Shown: piece after piece, positions 16,429 through 24,327 of the stretch
Layout: the number at the start of each line of letters is the position of its first letter
How positions within the stretch are numbered: the stretch's first letter is position 1
Assembly (NCBI RefSeq): GCF_001442625.1
Contig: NZ_LMZQ01000052.1
Span: forward strand, 1 to 34,334
Source: Pedobacter ginsenosidimutans
Lineage (GTDB): Bacteria; Bacteroidota; Bacteroidia; Sphingobacteriales; Sphingobacteriaceae
DNA length: 34,334 bases
Direction: 5' to 3'
Made by a program: the position numbers and the translations under genes
The notes under the pieces: model-generated
What the model was told of the DNA's origin: nothing
Seen by the model: only the letters and a program-made list of their open reading frames with translations
The model's database searches: none

Positions 16429-16470
16429 GGTTAATCGGTTAACTGTAATACTACAATTAACCAATTAACC
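16429..16470. repeat. Inverted repeat between yajQ and the GNAT gene
   Basis: GGTTAATCGGTTAA (16429-16442) and TTAACCAATTAACC (16457-16470) are inverted copies with one mismatch. There is no T-run, so it is probably a dispersed repeat or transcript-stabilising hairpin. Confidence 0.55.
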
Positions 16471-16480
16471 CATCTCAACT

Positions 16481-16927
16481 ATGGAAATCAGCGAAAACGG
16501 TTTTGTACTTTCCGATAAAAAAGAGCTTTTAGATCTCGAAGCCATACATCATTATTTAAGTGTAGAATCCTATTGGGCAAAAGACATCCCTTTAGATACC
16601 GTAAAACGTTCTATTGAAAACTCGCTTTGTTTTGGTATTTACAAAGGTACAGAACAGGTAGGTTTTGCCCGTTGGGTAACCGATAAAGCTACTTTTGCAT
16701 GGCTTTGCGATGTTTACGTTAAAGAAAGTTACCGTGGTTTGGGCTTATCAAAAAAACTGATGTCGTTCATGATCTTCCACCCAGATTTACAAGGTTTGAG
16801 GCGTTACCAGTTGGCTACTTTAGATGCACATAGCCTATATGAACAATTCGGTTTTTCGCCAATTAAAAATCCAGAAAGCCAAATGGGCATCGTTATTCAA
16901 AACGCATACAGTAAGGCATCAGAATAG
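16481..16927 (+). CDS. GNAT-family N-acetyltransferase
   Basis: This 148-residue single-domain acetyltransferase would use acetyl-CoA. The core motif A is WLCDVYVKESYRGLGLSKKLM (about residues 77-97), with the RGLGLS pyrophosphate-binding loop. The C-terminal part TLDAHSLYEQFGFSPI is the usual motif B region, where the Tyr may act as general acid. The substrate is unknown. The gene stands 68 bases after yajQ on the same strand. The next gene's signal peptide begins 58 bases downstream, so they may share a transcript without a clear functional link. Confidence 0.88.
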   Translation: MEISENGFVLSDKKELLDLEAIHHYLSVESYWAKDIPLDTVKRSIENSLCFGIYKGTEQVGFARWVTDKATFAWLCDVYVKESYRGLGLSKKLMSFMIFHPDLQGLRRYQLATLDAHSLYEQFGFSPIKNPESQMGIVIQNAYSKASE

Positions 16928-16985
16928 ATATAAAACCTTTTTTCAACTCTCTTGTTTTTCATACACATCAAAACATAGAGAAAAC

Positions 16986-17579
16986 ATGAAAAAGATATTT
17001 TTATTATCTGCTTTTGCCCTGGCGCTTTCATTTCAGGCTTGCCAAACTGCCGACAAGAAATCGGCAACCACAAAAGACAGTGTTGCTGGCGACACCAATA
17101 TGGTAAATGGCAACCATACTACAGGAGCGGAAAGTACAGAATCGGGTGTTGATGAAGCGGGTGCAACTTTTTTAAGAAAAGCATCAATTGGAGGTATAAT
17201 GGAAGTTGAAGCGGCAAAAATTGCACAAACTAATGCAAAAAGTACCGAAGTGAAAGACTTTGCGGCTAAAATGTTAACCGATCATACGAAGGCCAATACA
17301 GCGTTGAAAGCTTTGGCTGTAAACAAAAAAGTAATCACCCCAGATGCATTGCCGGCAGAAGATCAGATTCATTTGGATGAAATGAAGAAAATGACCGGTA
17401 CAGCTTTTGATAAACATTATATGGATATGATGGTTACCGATCATGAAAAAACAATAGCATTATTTAAACTGGGTATGCAAAACCGCGATCAGGCAATTAA
17501 AAGCTGGGCAGGCAACACTTTAAGTGTAATCGAATCTCATGATGAAATGGCGAAAAAAATCGTTGCCAATATGAAATAA
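16986..17579 (+). CDS. DUF4142 lipoprotein
   Basis: The start chosen is ATG 16986, giving 197 residues that begin with a lipoprotein signal (MKKIFLLSAF..., lipobox FQAC). A longer open frame upstream overlaps the GNAT gene and is not needed. After a Thr/Ser/Asp-rich linker comes a helical DUF4142 domain (about 57-197) with the repeated pattern KIAQTNAKSTEVKDFAAKML.DHTKAN and HYMDMMVTDHEKTIALFK, as in ferritin-like four-helix bundles. The protein should sit in the periplasm or be anchored in a membrane. Its role is unknown; relatives occur in stress-response settings. A clear terminator follows. Confidence 0.9.
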   Translation: MKKIFLLSAFALALSFQACQTADKKSATTKDSVAGDTNMVNGNHTTGAESTESGVDEAGATFLRKASIGGIMEVEAAKIAQTNAKSTEVKDFAAKMLTDHTKANTALKALAVNKKVITPDALPAEDQIHLDEMKKMTGTAFDKHYMDMMVTDHEKTIALFKLGMQNRDQAIKSWAGNTLSVIESHDEMAKKIVANMK

Positions 17580-17606
17580 ACAGAGGCAAATTTTGCTTTA
17601 AAGATC

Positions 17607-17639
17607 AAAATCCTGAATAATGAATTTCAGGATTTTTTT
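17607..17639 (+). terminator. Intrinsic terminator after the DUF4142 gene
   Basis: AAAATCCTGAA (17607-17617) pairs perfectly with TTCAGGATTTT (17626-17636) around an 8-base loop, with the T-run continuing to 17639. Confidence 0.88.
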
Positions 17640-17735
17640 CGTTAATAAAATGTGTGAAAAACATCATTTTTAATACAATTTCTTCCAATAAAGAAATTAA
17701 AATTAACTTTCGCCGTTTAATACAAAAATACATAA

Positions 17736-19349
17736 ATGAATAAGAGTAGAATTTTCAGCGCACTGTTAAGTGTTGCGCTTGTGAGTGCGGTACCAACTTT
17801 GGCCAATGCGCAAAAAGCCAATTGGCAAAATCTTGATCTTAAAAGTGATAGTACATTCGGAATCAGTACCGAAAAAGCATATAAAGAACTTTTAAAAGGT
17901 AAAAAATCTGTTAAAGTTATCGTAGCGGTAAATGATGGTGGCGTAGAAGCTACCCATGAAGACTTAAAACGAATTATGTGGGTAAATACCAAGGAGATAG
18001 CTGGTAATGGCAAGGACGATGATAAGAATGGCTATATCGACGATATAAATGGCTGGAACTTTATTGGCGGCCCTAAAGAATCTGTAAACTTCGAAACCTT
18101 AGAATTAACCCGTTTGGTTCGTCGCGATCAGGCACGTTTTGCCAATACTACAGATGCGAATGTAGCGGAAAAAGATAAAAAGGATTTCGAAATTTTTAAA
18201 GCAGAAAGAGCCGACTTAGAAAAACAATTGGCAGAAGCCAGGGAAAATTTAGCAGGTATTACCGGTTTTAAAACAGCTTTAGATGCTGTAGTAAAGAAAA
18301 TCGGTAAAGAAAACCCAACTGTAGAAGATTTTAAAAACTTCAAACCATCAACAGAGGTTGAAGGCAGAATCCAAAATGTACTGAGCCAGCAATTAGAAAA
18401 AGGCAGCTTTAAAGATTTTTATGAAGATCAGATTGTAGAAGGACTGGATTACTATACACGCCAGGTTAATTACAACTTAAACCTTGATTACGATCCACGC
18501 GCCATAGTTGGCGATGATCCAAACAATGTTAAGGAGAAATTTTATGGCAATAACGACATTGCAGGTCCTGATGCCATGCATGGTACACACGTAGCTGGTA
18601 TAATTGCAGCTGATAGAACCAACAAACTTGGTATTTTAGGCGTTGCAGATAACGTTGCCATTATGGGTGTTCGCTGTACACCAAATGGTGATGAAAGAGA
18701 TAAAGATGTTGCAAATGCGATCCGCTATGCAGTTGATAACGGTGCAAAAGTAATCAACATGAGTTTTGGCAAGGCTTATAGCTGGGACAAAGCCATTGTT
18801 AACGAAGCTATGAAATATGCGGCATCTAAAGATGTATTGATCGTTCAGGCAGCAGGTAACGAAAACAAAAATATCGATGTAGAAAATAATTTCCCTAACC
18901 ATAAAGATTTAGATGAAAAAACTATTGCGTCGTGGATTACCGTTGGCGCTTCAGGCCCTAAAGATGATGAAACACTAAAAGCCAGTTTCTCTAACTTCGG
19001 CAAAACCCAGGTAGATGTTTTTGCTCCCGGCGTTCAGATTTATTCTACTGTACCGGGTTCTAAATACAAAAACTTAGATGGAACCAGCATGGCCTCTCCC
19101 GTTGTGGCTGGCTTAGCAGGATTAATCCGTTCTTATTATCCAAAATTAACAGCGGCGCAGGTAAAAGAAATCATTGTTAAATCGGTTACCAAAGTTAACC
19201 ATAATGTAGAGTATGCCAAAGGTGAAGAGCCTGGTGCAGAAAAAGTTTCTATCCCGTTCTCTGATCTTTGTATTAGTGGCGGAATTGTAAATACTTACAA
19301 TGCATTAAAATTAGCGGCAACTTACTCAGGTAAAGCGGTTGCTAAATAA
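17736..19349 (+). CDS. Secreted subtilisin-like serine protease (S8) with large insertion
   Basis: The 537-residue protein starts with a Sec signal peptide ending ANAQ (about 1-26). The catalytic triad is Asp67 (in VAVNDGGVEATH, where most subtilases have DTG), His282 (MHGTHVAGI) and Ser451 (DGTSMASPVVAGL), with the oxyanion Asn in QAAGNENKN near 375. About 215 residues separate Asp and His, against about 30 in subtilisin. This insertion is charged and helical, with a likely coiled coil near residues 145-172. There is no visible propeptide inhibitor domain and no C-terminal sorting domain. It would act in the periplasm or outside the cell on proteins. A strong bidirectional terminator follows. 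Confidence 0.93.
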   Translation: MNKSRIFSALLSVALVSAVPTLANAQKANWQNLDLKSDSTFGISTEKAYKELLKGKKSVKVIVAVNDGGVEATHEDLKRIMWVNTKEIAGNGKDDDKNGYIDDINGWNFIGGPKESVNFETLELTRLVRRDQARFANTTDANVAEKDKKDFEIFKAERADLEKQLAEARENLAGITGFKTALDAVVKKIGKENPTVEDFKNFKPSTEVEGRIQNVLSQQLEKGSFKDFYEDQIVEGLDYYTRQVNYNLNLDYDPRAIVGDDPNNVKEKFYGNNDIAGPDAMHGTHVAGIIAADRTNKLGILGVADNVAIMGVRCTPNGDERDKDVANAIRYAVDNGAKVINMSFGKAYSWDKAIVNEAMKYAASKDVLIVQAAGNENKNIDVENNFPNHKDLDEKTIASWITVGASGPKDDETLKASFSNFGKTQVDVFAPGVQIYSTVPGSKYKNLDGTSMASPVVAGLAGLIRSYYPKLTAAQVKEIIVKSVTKVNHNVEYAKGEEPGAEKVSIPFSDLCISGGIVNTYNALKLAATYSGKAVAK

Positions 19350-19359
19350 TTTTTCTGTT

Positions 19360-19391
19360 TGTCATTCTGAGTGAAAGCGAAGAATCTTCAT
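19360..19391. repeat. Fragment of a dispersed GTCATTCTGAG repeat
   Basis: The string GTCATTCTGAGTGAAAGCGA followed by AGAATCTTCA is a half unit of the GTCAT...AGAATCT repeat type found in gaps of this genome group. It lies just before a terminator. Confidence 0.5.
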
Positions 19392-19430
19392 AAAAAATGC
19401 GTCCCGATATAAAATCGGGACGCATTTTTT
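19392..19430. terminator. Strong bidirectional terminator between protease and aldehyde oxidoreductase genes
   Basis: A 17-bp perfect stem joins AAAAAATGCGTCCCGAT (19392-19408) and ATCGGGACGCATTTTTT (19414-19430) around a five-base loop. T-runs occur on both strands, so it can end both converging transcripts. Confidence 0.92.
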
Positions 19431-19453
19431 GTTTAGGATATTTAGAGAAGTAA

Positions 19454-21577
19454 TTATGCCAAAATCTTATCTGGTGTAATTGGCAATGTTCTGATCCTTT
19501 TTCCGGTAGCATTAAAAACAGCATTGGCTACAGCTGCAGAAAAACCGATCAATGCAATTTCACCCATTCCTTTTGCACCCATCGGATTAATGTAAGGATC
19601 GGGTTTATTGATAAAGTTAACATCAATCTCTGGCACATCGGCATTTACCGGAACATGGTAATCGGCAAAATTATTATTGATATATCTTCCATAACGGTGG
19701 TCGACAATCGATTCTTCGGTTAGAGCCATGCCAATACCGCCAACAGCACCACCGAGCATCTGGCTTCGGGCAGTTTTTGGACTTACAATGGTACCTGAAT
19801 CGCCTACATAAACGATTTTACTCACTTTTACTACGCCTGTAAGCGCATGAACCTTTACCTGCACAAAGTGGATGGAGAACGAATACATGGAGTAATTATC
19901 CCTCTCCTTTCCCCCTTGACTTTCTTTGGTTACTTCAATAGACGGAAGATTGTTCTTCTTTAATACATCAACAAAATTAGCCGTTGCATCCATATTTGAA
20001 TTTGCAGCAAGTTCTGCAATGGCTGATTTTAACGCCACACAAACATCATTCACTGCTGAGCCAACAGTAGATAATGTAGCCGAACCACCCTGACTAGGCG
20101 CTGGTGGCAAAGAAGAATCACCCAGTTCGAATGTAATTTTATTTACAGGGATCTTCATTAATTTATTGGCGATTAAAGTCATGCCAGTTCCTGTTCCCGG
20201 GCCGATATCGCTTGTTGCACTTTGCAAAAGCAGCGATCCATCAGCCTTTAAAATGCCCTTCACACTGGCTTTACCTCTATTGGCGTTAAAAACGCCAACA
20301 CTTACCCCATAGCCTGTCTGCCATGATCCTTCAATCAAACTGCCAGGCTTATTTTTCCGGTTACTCCACCCTATTTTTTCTGCGCCAATTTTATAAGCTT
20401 CTTTAATGTTTTTGCTCGAAAAGGGTTTGTTTTTTTGCTGATCGGTTTCAGGATCGTTTTTTATCCTGAAATCCAATGGGTCCATATCAAGAGCATGTGC
20501 CATTTCATCAATTGCACTTTCCAGGGCAAAAGCTCCTGTAGCCTCTCCTGGACCACGCATCCATATCGGTACACCAAGATCTACCGGAACGATGGCATAA
20601 GCGGTATTTACGTTATCGCATTGATACATAAACTTCGCCATGTTAACCACACCTTCGGTAAAGTTCTCGTAAGTTGAAGTTTCGCCATAAGCCCTGTGCG
20701 TAATCCCTGTTAATTTACCATCTTTATTTGCACCCAAACCAATGGTTTGTATAGCTGCAGGCCGATTACCGACCATTGTAAACATCTGCATTCTGGTAAT
20801 CACCACTTTTACAGGCTTACCAATATGTTTAGAAGCCATCACCGTTGCAATTTCAAGCGGCCAGGTACGGAGTGCCATCCCAAAACCACCACCAACAAAC
20901 TCCGAATTTACCTGAATATTCTCCATCGGAATTTTAAAAACATTTGCAATAGTGCCCTGGGTAGCTTTTACACCTTGTGTTTTGGCATAAACCGTAAGCT
21001 GGTTATTTGGCCTCCAATCGGCGATAATTCCATGAAGTTCCATCGGATTATGCGTTTCGATAGGCAGGAAATATCTTTCTTCGAGCTTCACCTCTGCGGT
21101 TTTATAAGCGTTTTCTATACCACGTTTATAGTCAGCCTGACCTTGAAGTTTTTTAGCTTTAGGATCTTTTAAAGCTTTTTCAAAATCGGTGTTAAAATCC
21201 TCTTTGACATAGGTTGCTTTAACCAATGAAGCCGCATAAGTTGCCCTTTCGAAGGTATTGGCCACTACAATTGCAATAGGCTGTCCATTGTAGAAAATTT
21301 TGTCGGTGTAAAAAATCTTCATCTGTGGTCCACCTTCCTGCTCGTAAGCAGCTGCCGATGGCTTATTTAAATGCGAAACCACAGCAATTACACCTGGTGC
21401 TTTTTCGGCCGCCTTGGTATCGAGTGCTGTAATTTTTCCTTTGGTAATGGTACTGGTAACCAAAACGCCATAGGTTAAACCTGGTAGTTCATATTCTGCA
21501 AAATATTTAGCCTGCCCCGTAACTTTTAAAATTCCATCTACGCGGTCGTTATCGTCTTTTAAAATTCTCTTTTCCAT
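19454..21577 (-). CDS. paoC: Molybdopterin-binding subunit of xanthine dehydrogenase-family aldehyde oxidoreductase
   Basis: This 707-residue large subunit holds the molybdenum cofactor and oxidises an aldehyde or N-heterocycle by hydroxylation with water-derived oxygen. Visible elements are the N-terminal a/b hammerhead (RVDGILKVTGQAKYFAEY), the cofactor loops FVGGGFGMALRTWPLE and RGPGEATGAFALESAIDEMA, QGGSATLSTVGSAV, and the C-terminal KGMGEIALIGFSAAVANAV with the catalytic Glu673. It is most like E. coli PaoC (YagR). The FAD subunit gene ends three bases upstream, in a three-gene operon ordered iron-sulfur, FAD, molybdenum. The protein has no signal of its own and probably rides through Tat with the iron-sulfur subunit. 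The natural substrate is not readable. Confidence 0.92.
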   Translation of the reverse strand: MEKRILKDDNDRVDGILKVTGQAKYFAEYELPGLTYGVLVTSTITKGKITALDTKAAEKAPGVIAVVSHLNKPSAAAYEQEGGPQMKIFYTDKIFYNGQPIAIVVANTFERATYAASLVKATYVKEDFNTDFEKALKDPKAKKLQGQADYKRGIENAYKTAEVKLEERYFLPIETHNPMELHGIIADWRPNNQLTVYAKTQGVKATQGTIANVFKIPMENIQVNSEFVGGGFGMALRTWPLEIATVMASKHIGKPVKVVITRMQMFTMVGNRPAAIQTIGLGANKDGKLTGITHRAYGETSTYENFTEGVVNMAKFMYQCDNVNTAYAIVPVDLGVPIWMRGPGEATGAFALESAIDEMAHALDMDPLDFRIKNDPETDQQKNKPFSSKNIKEAYKIGAEKIGWSNRKNKPGSLIEGSWQTGYGVSVGVFNANRGKASVKGILKADGSLLLQSATSDIGPGTGTGMTLIANKLMKIPVNKITFELGDSSLPPAPSQGGSATLSTVGSAVNDVCVALKSAIAELAANSNMDATANFVDVLKKNNLPSIEVTKESQGGKERDNYSMYSFSIHFVQVKVHALTGVVKVSKIVYVGDSGTIVSPKTARSQMLGGAVGGIGMALTEESIVDHRYGRYINNNFADYHVPVNADVPEIDVNFINKPDPYINPMGAKGMGEIALIGFSAAVANAVFNATGKRIRTLPITPDKILA

Positions 21578-21579
21578 AA

Positions 21580-22563
21580 CTAAACTTTTGATTTTGCAAG
21601 ATTCAACGCCTCGATTATTGTATTGGGTGCCAGTTTAAGTTTAAAGTCATTTCCTCCAAAACCTTTTGCATCCTTCATGGCCAGTTGGGCTGCCTGTTCA
21701 AAATTCGATAAGGTGGCTTCTTTTCCTTTTAAGAAATTTTCGGATGCTGTTAAACGCCAGGGTTTGTGCGCTACTCCACCCATTGCCAATCGAATATCGG
21801 TAATTTTATTATTGTTGAGCTCAAATGCTGCTGCAACTGATACAAGAGCGAAAGCATATGAAGCCCGATCTCTAACTTTAAGATAATGGTAATTTTTAGC
21901 GAGGTTATTTACCGGAATTTCCAAACGGATAATCATTTCATTTGCTTTTAAGTTATTGTCTAACTGTGGGGTATCTCCTGCCAGACGATGAAAATCTTTA
22001 AATAGCATTTTTCGCTCTCCTTTCGCATTGGCCAATACCACTTCAGCATCTAAAGCCGTTAATGCTACACACATATCGCTTGGATGAACGGCAATACATT
22101 TCTCTGAAGTCCCGAAAATGGCATGCATGCGGTTAAAACCTCCCATGGCACCACAGCCTGTACCGGGTTGACGTTTATTACAAGGCATTTCGGTATCATA
22201 AAAATAGCCACAACGTGTACGCTGCATCATGTTACCGCCAACAGTAGCTACATTTCTTAGCTGGGCAGATGCTCCTGCCTGTAAAGCCCAGGAAAGTAAC
22301 GGTAGTTTCTCTTTAATCAGGGCATGCTCTGCAACTGCTGAATTAGATGCCAAAGCACCAATATGGATTTTATTTCCAATCTGCTCAATCTGTTTTAGTG
22401 GAACATGATTGATATCGATGAGTTTTTCGGGTGCCGTAACGCCTCTTTTCATTAAATCGATTAGGTTTGTTCCACCCGCCAAAAATTTGGCATTTTTATC
22501 TTTTACCAATAAGGCAATTGCTGATTTTGCCGTGGTTGTTCTTAAATATTGAAAATTGATCAC
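21580..22563 (-). CDS. paoB: FAD-binding subunit of PaoABC-type aldehyde oxidoreductase
   Basis: The 327-residue protein has the FAD-binding segments FLAGGTNLIDLMKRG (28-42) and RNVATVGGNMMQRTRCGY (103-120). Unlike most xanthine dehydrogenase FAD subunits it carries an inserted cysteine cluster: Cys118, Cys128, Cys137 and Cys156 (CNKRQPGTGCG...TSEKC). In E. coli PaoB the same insert binds a [4Fe-4S] cluster, which places it in that branch. It passes electrons from the [2Fe-2S] subunit to FAD and an acceptor. The start is GTG at 22563, overlapping the upstream stop by four bases (GTGA), which indicates translational coupling. Confidence 0.92.
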   Translation of the reverse strand: MINFQYLRTTTAKSAIALLVKDKNAKFLAGGTNLIDLMKRGVTAPEKLIDINHVPLKQIEQIGNKIHIGALASNSAVAEHALIKEKLPLLSWALQAGASAQLRNVATVGGNMMQRTRCGYFYDTEMPCNKRQPGTGCGAMGGFNRMHAIFGTSEKCIAVHPSDMCVALTALDAEVVLANAKGERKMLFKDFHRLAGDTPQLDNNLKANEMIIRLEIPVNNLAKNYHYLKVRDRASYAFALVSVAAAFELNNNKITDIRLAMGGVAHKPWRLTASENFLKGKEATLSNFEQAAQLAMKDAKGFGGNDFKLKLAPNTIIEALNLAKSKV

Positions 22564-23183
22564 ACCGTTGCTCCCCCTTCCTTAACCTCAATAATTGCAT
22601 CAACTATATTAGGATAAGCACCACATCTACATATATTTCCACTCATATATTCACTTATTTCTGCTCTCGAACCAGTATGCCCTTCGCGTACACAGGCCAC
22701 GGCCGACATAATCTGACCAGGCGTGCAGTAACCACATTGAAAACCATCATGCTTGATAAATGCAGCTTGCATGGGATGCAAAGTTTCTCCGTTGGCTAAA
22801 CCCTCAATGGTGGTGATTTTCTTTCCCTCATTCATCACTGCTAAACTCAGGCAGGAATTTACCCTTTGTCCATCAACATGAACGGTACAAGCACCACACT
22901 GGCCATGGTCGCATCCTTTTTTAGTCCCGGTTAGGTGTAATTCTTCACGCAAATAATCTAAAAGCGTTACCCTGGGCTCAACCATAGTTTGATATGCTTT
23001 GTTATTTACGGTAAGCTTTAATGGGATTTTCTCGAAAAGTTCTGCAAAGCGTTCATCGGCCTTATTTTCTGCTGCTTTAACCGCAACACCAGGCGTTAGT
23101 GCAATGGCTGTAATTACCGAACTTTTTTTGAGGAAATCGCGCCTGCTATCACCCTCATTTGGTTTCTGATCGGAAGATTTCAT
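22560..23183 (-). CDS. paoA: [2Fe-2S] subunit with Tat signal of PaoABC-type aldehyde oxidoreductase
   Basis: The 207-residue protein begins with a twin-arginine signal (SRRDFLKK, residues 13-20, then a hydrophobic stretch to about 37), so the folded complex should be exported to the periplasm. The plant-type ferredoxin cluster is bound by Cys91, Cys96, Cys99 and Cys111 (CDHGQCGACTVHVDGQRVNSC). The second cluster is bound by Cys150, Cys153, Cys185 and Cys187 (CGYCTPGQ...CRCG). It is the first gene of the operon and corresponds to E. coli PaoA (YagT). No gene for the cofactor chaperone PaoD/XdhC is next to it in this window. Confidence 0.93.
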   Translation of the reverse strand: MKSSDQKPNEGDSRRDFLKKSSVITAIALTPGVAVKAAENKADERFAELFEKIPLKLTVNNKAYQTMVEPRVTLLDYLREELHLTGTKKGCDHGQCGACTVHVDGQRVNSCLSLAVMNEGKKITTIEGLANGETLHPMQAAFIKHDGFQCGYCTPGQIMSAVACVREGHTGSRAEISEYMSGNICRCGAYPNIVDAIIEVKEGGATV

Positions 23184-23358
23184 AATTGAATATTTAAGAT
23201 ATTGGGATGTACTCCTAAGTTCGCTATTCTAAAGTTCAGAATGTAGCAATTCAGAAATTTAGAATTATTCTATCGTTAATATTTTTATATAACTCACTAG
23301 AAATAAATCATTAACAAAATAATTTTCAAAATGTTCAACCAATTTATACTTTTATAAC

Positions 23359-24009
23359 ATGGACAACGTAAAACCACTTCCCGATTTATCAGCAGAAGAA
23401 CAACGCATTTTAGGCGCATTAATAGAAAAAAGCCGCACCACGCCCGATTATTACCCAATGACTTTGAATGGTTTAACTGCCGCATGCAACCAGAAAAGCT
23501 CAAGAAATCCGGTGGTAAATTACGATGAGGAAACTATAACTTTAACACTAAACCAACTTAAAATAAAAGGTTTAATCTCCACTGCTACAGGAGGATCAAG
23601 CCGCGCAACTAAATACAAACATAACCTGGCAATTGTTTATCCTTTATTGCCTTCGGAGCTGGCCATTATCTGTCTTTTACTTTTACGCGGACCATTAACA
23701 CCTGGTGAAATCAATAGTAACTCAGGAAGATTATATGAATTTGAAAGCATAGAAGAAGTTTTAGAACAACTTCAGAAACTATCGGATGAAGAACCTGCAT
23801 TTGTAAAACAACTGGCAAAAAAAGCTGGACAGAAAGAGGCTCGTTTTGTTCATCTTTTAGGCGAACAGGCCGAAACCACTTCAGAACCTGAAACCGAAAC
23901 GATAAGCATACCGCAATTTGACCCTACTGAACTGGAAAATAGAATAGAAAAATTGGAACTTGAAATTGAAGAATTAAAAGAACTGGTTAATTTATTAATG
24001 GATAAGTAA
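23359..24009 (+). CDS. YceH/DUF480-family protein
   Basis: The protein has 216 residues. The N-terminal part LSAEEQRILGALIEKSRTTPDYYPMTLNGL and NQKSSRNPVV..DEETI are characteristic of the UPF0502/YceH family, which folds as two winged-helix domains. The second wing is near LLLRGPLTPGEINSNSGRLYEF. A Glu-rich coiled-coil tail follows from about residue 185 (ELENRIEKLELEIEELKELV). The family's function is not established; DNA binding is plausible from the fold. It is divergent from the aldehyde oxidoreductase operon, with 175 bases between, but no regulatory link is evident. Confidence 0.9.
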   Translation: MDNVKPLPDLSAEEQRILGALIEKSRTTPDYYPMTLNGLTAACNQKSSRNPVVNYDEETITLTLNQLKIKGLISTATGGSSRATKYKHNLAIVYPLLPSELAIICLLLLRGPLTPGEINSNSGRLYEFESIEEVLEQLQKLSDEEPAFVKQLAKKAGQKEARFVHLLGEQAETTSEPETETISIPQFDPTELENRIEKLELEIEELKELVNLLMDK

Positions 24010-24195
24010 TAAGTTCATTAGTTCATTAGGCATTGGTTCATTAGTTTGCTGCCCATCGGCATAACCAAAGTGATTAACACGCTGAGCGTAATCGAAGAAC
24101 GTTACATTGCATTTTCCGTGCTATCTGCATTCTTCACGTTAGAAAATATTAGGGTCGTAGCGAGACGCTAAGACCAGTATAAGATCTTACATAAC

Positions 24196-24234
24196 AGATC
24201 TCTCCATTTCGTTGCACTCCAGTCGAGATGACGA
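24196..24234 (+). repeat. Solo copy of the AGATCTCTCC...AGTCGAGATGACG repeat end
   Basis: The unit starts AGATCTCTCCATTTCGTTGC and ends CAGTCGAGATGACGA. It matches the right half of the element at 30563-30683 and, inverted, the units at 11772-11810 and 33476-33514. Confidence 0.7.
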
Positions 24235-24257
24235 CACGATTTAAACCTATCTCAAAC

Positions 24258-24290
24258 AAAAAAAGTGCTTGGCGATTAACCAAACACTTT
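24258..24290 (-). terminator. Intrinsic terminator of the fabF operon
   Basis: On the minus strand AAAGTGTTTGG (24290-24280) pairs with CCAAGCACTTT (24272-24262) around a seven-base loop, one pair being G-U. A run of T follows to 24258. Confidence 0.85.
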
Positions 24291-24327
24291 ATAGAATCCC
24301 TAATTAAGCTGGGAATGATAAAATCAA

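Larger units (their letters stand above)
24010..24327. other. 318-base convergent intergenic region with repeat fragments
   Basis: No gene is seen. It has three copies of GTTCATTAG (24013, 24021 and 24036), a GCTGAGCGTAATCGAAGAAC-type fragment near 24081-24100, a repeat end at 24196-24234 and the fabF terminator at 24258-24290. Confidence 0.65.

Noticed and set aside
16824..16985. N-terminal extension of the DUF4142 protein
   Set aside because: It overlaps the GNAT gene in another frame and would bury a clear lipoprotein signal beginning at 16986.
20747..21172. 141-residue plus-strand frame rich in His and Cys
   Set aside because: It is antisense to the molybdopterin subunit coding region, whose motifs are intact; the composition is that of a shadow frame.
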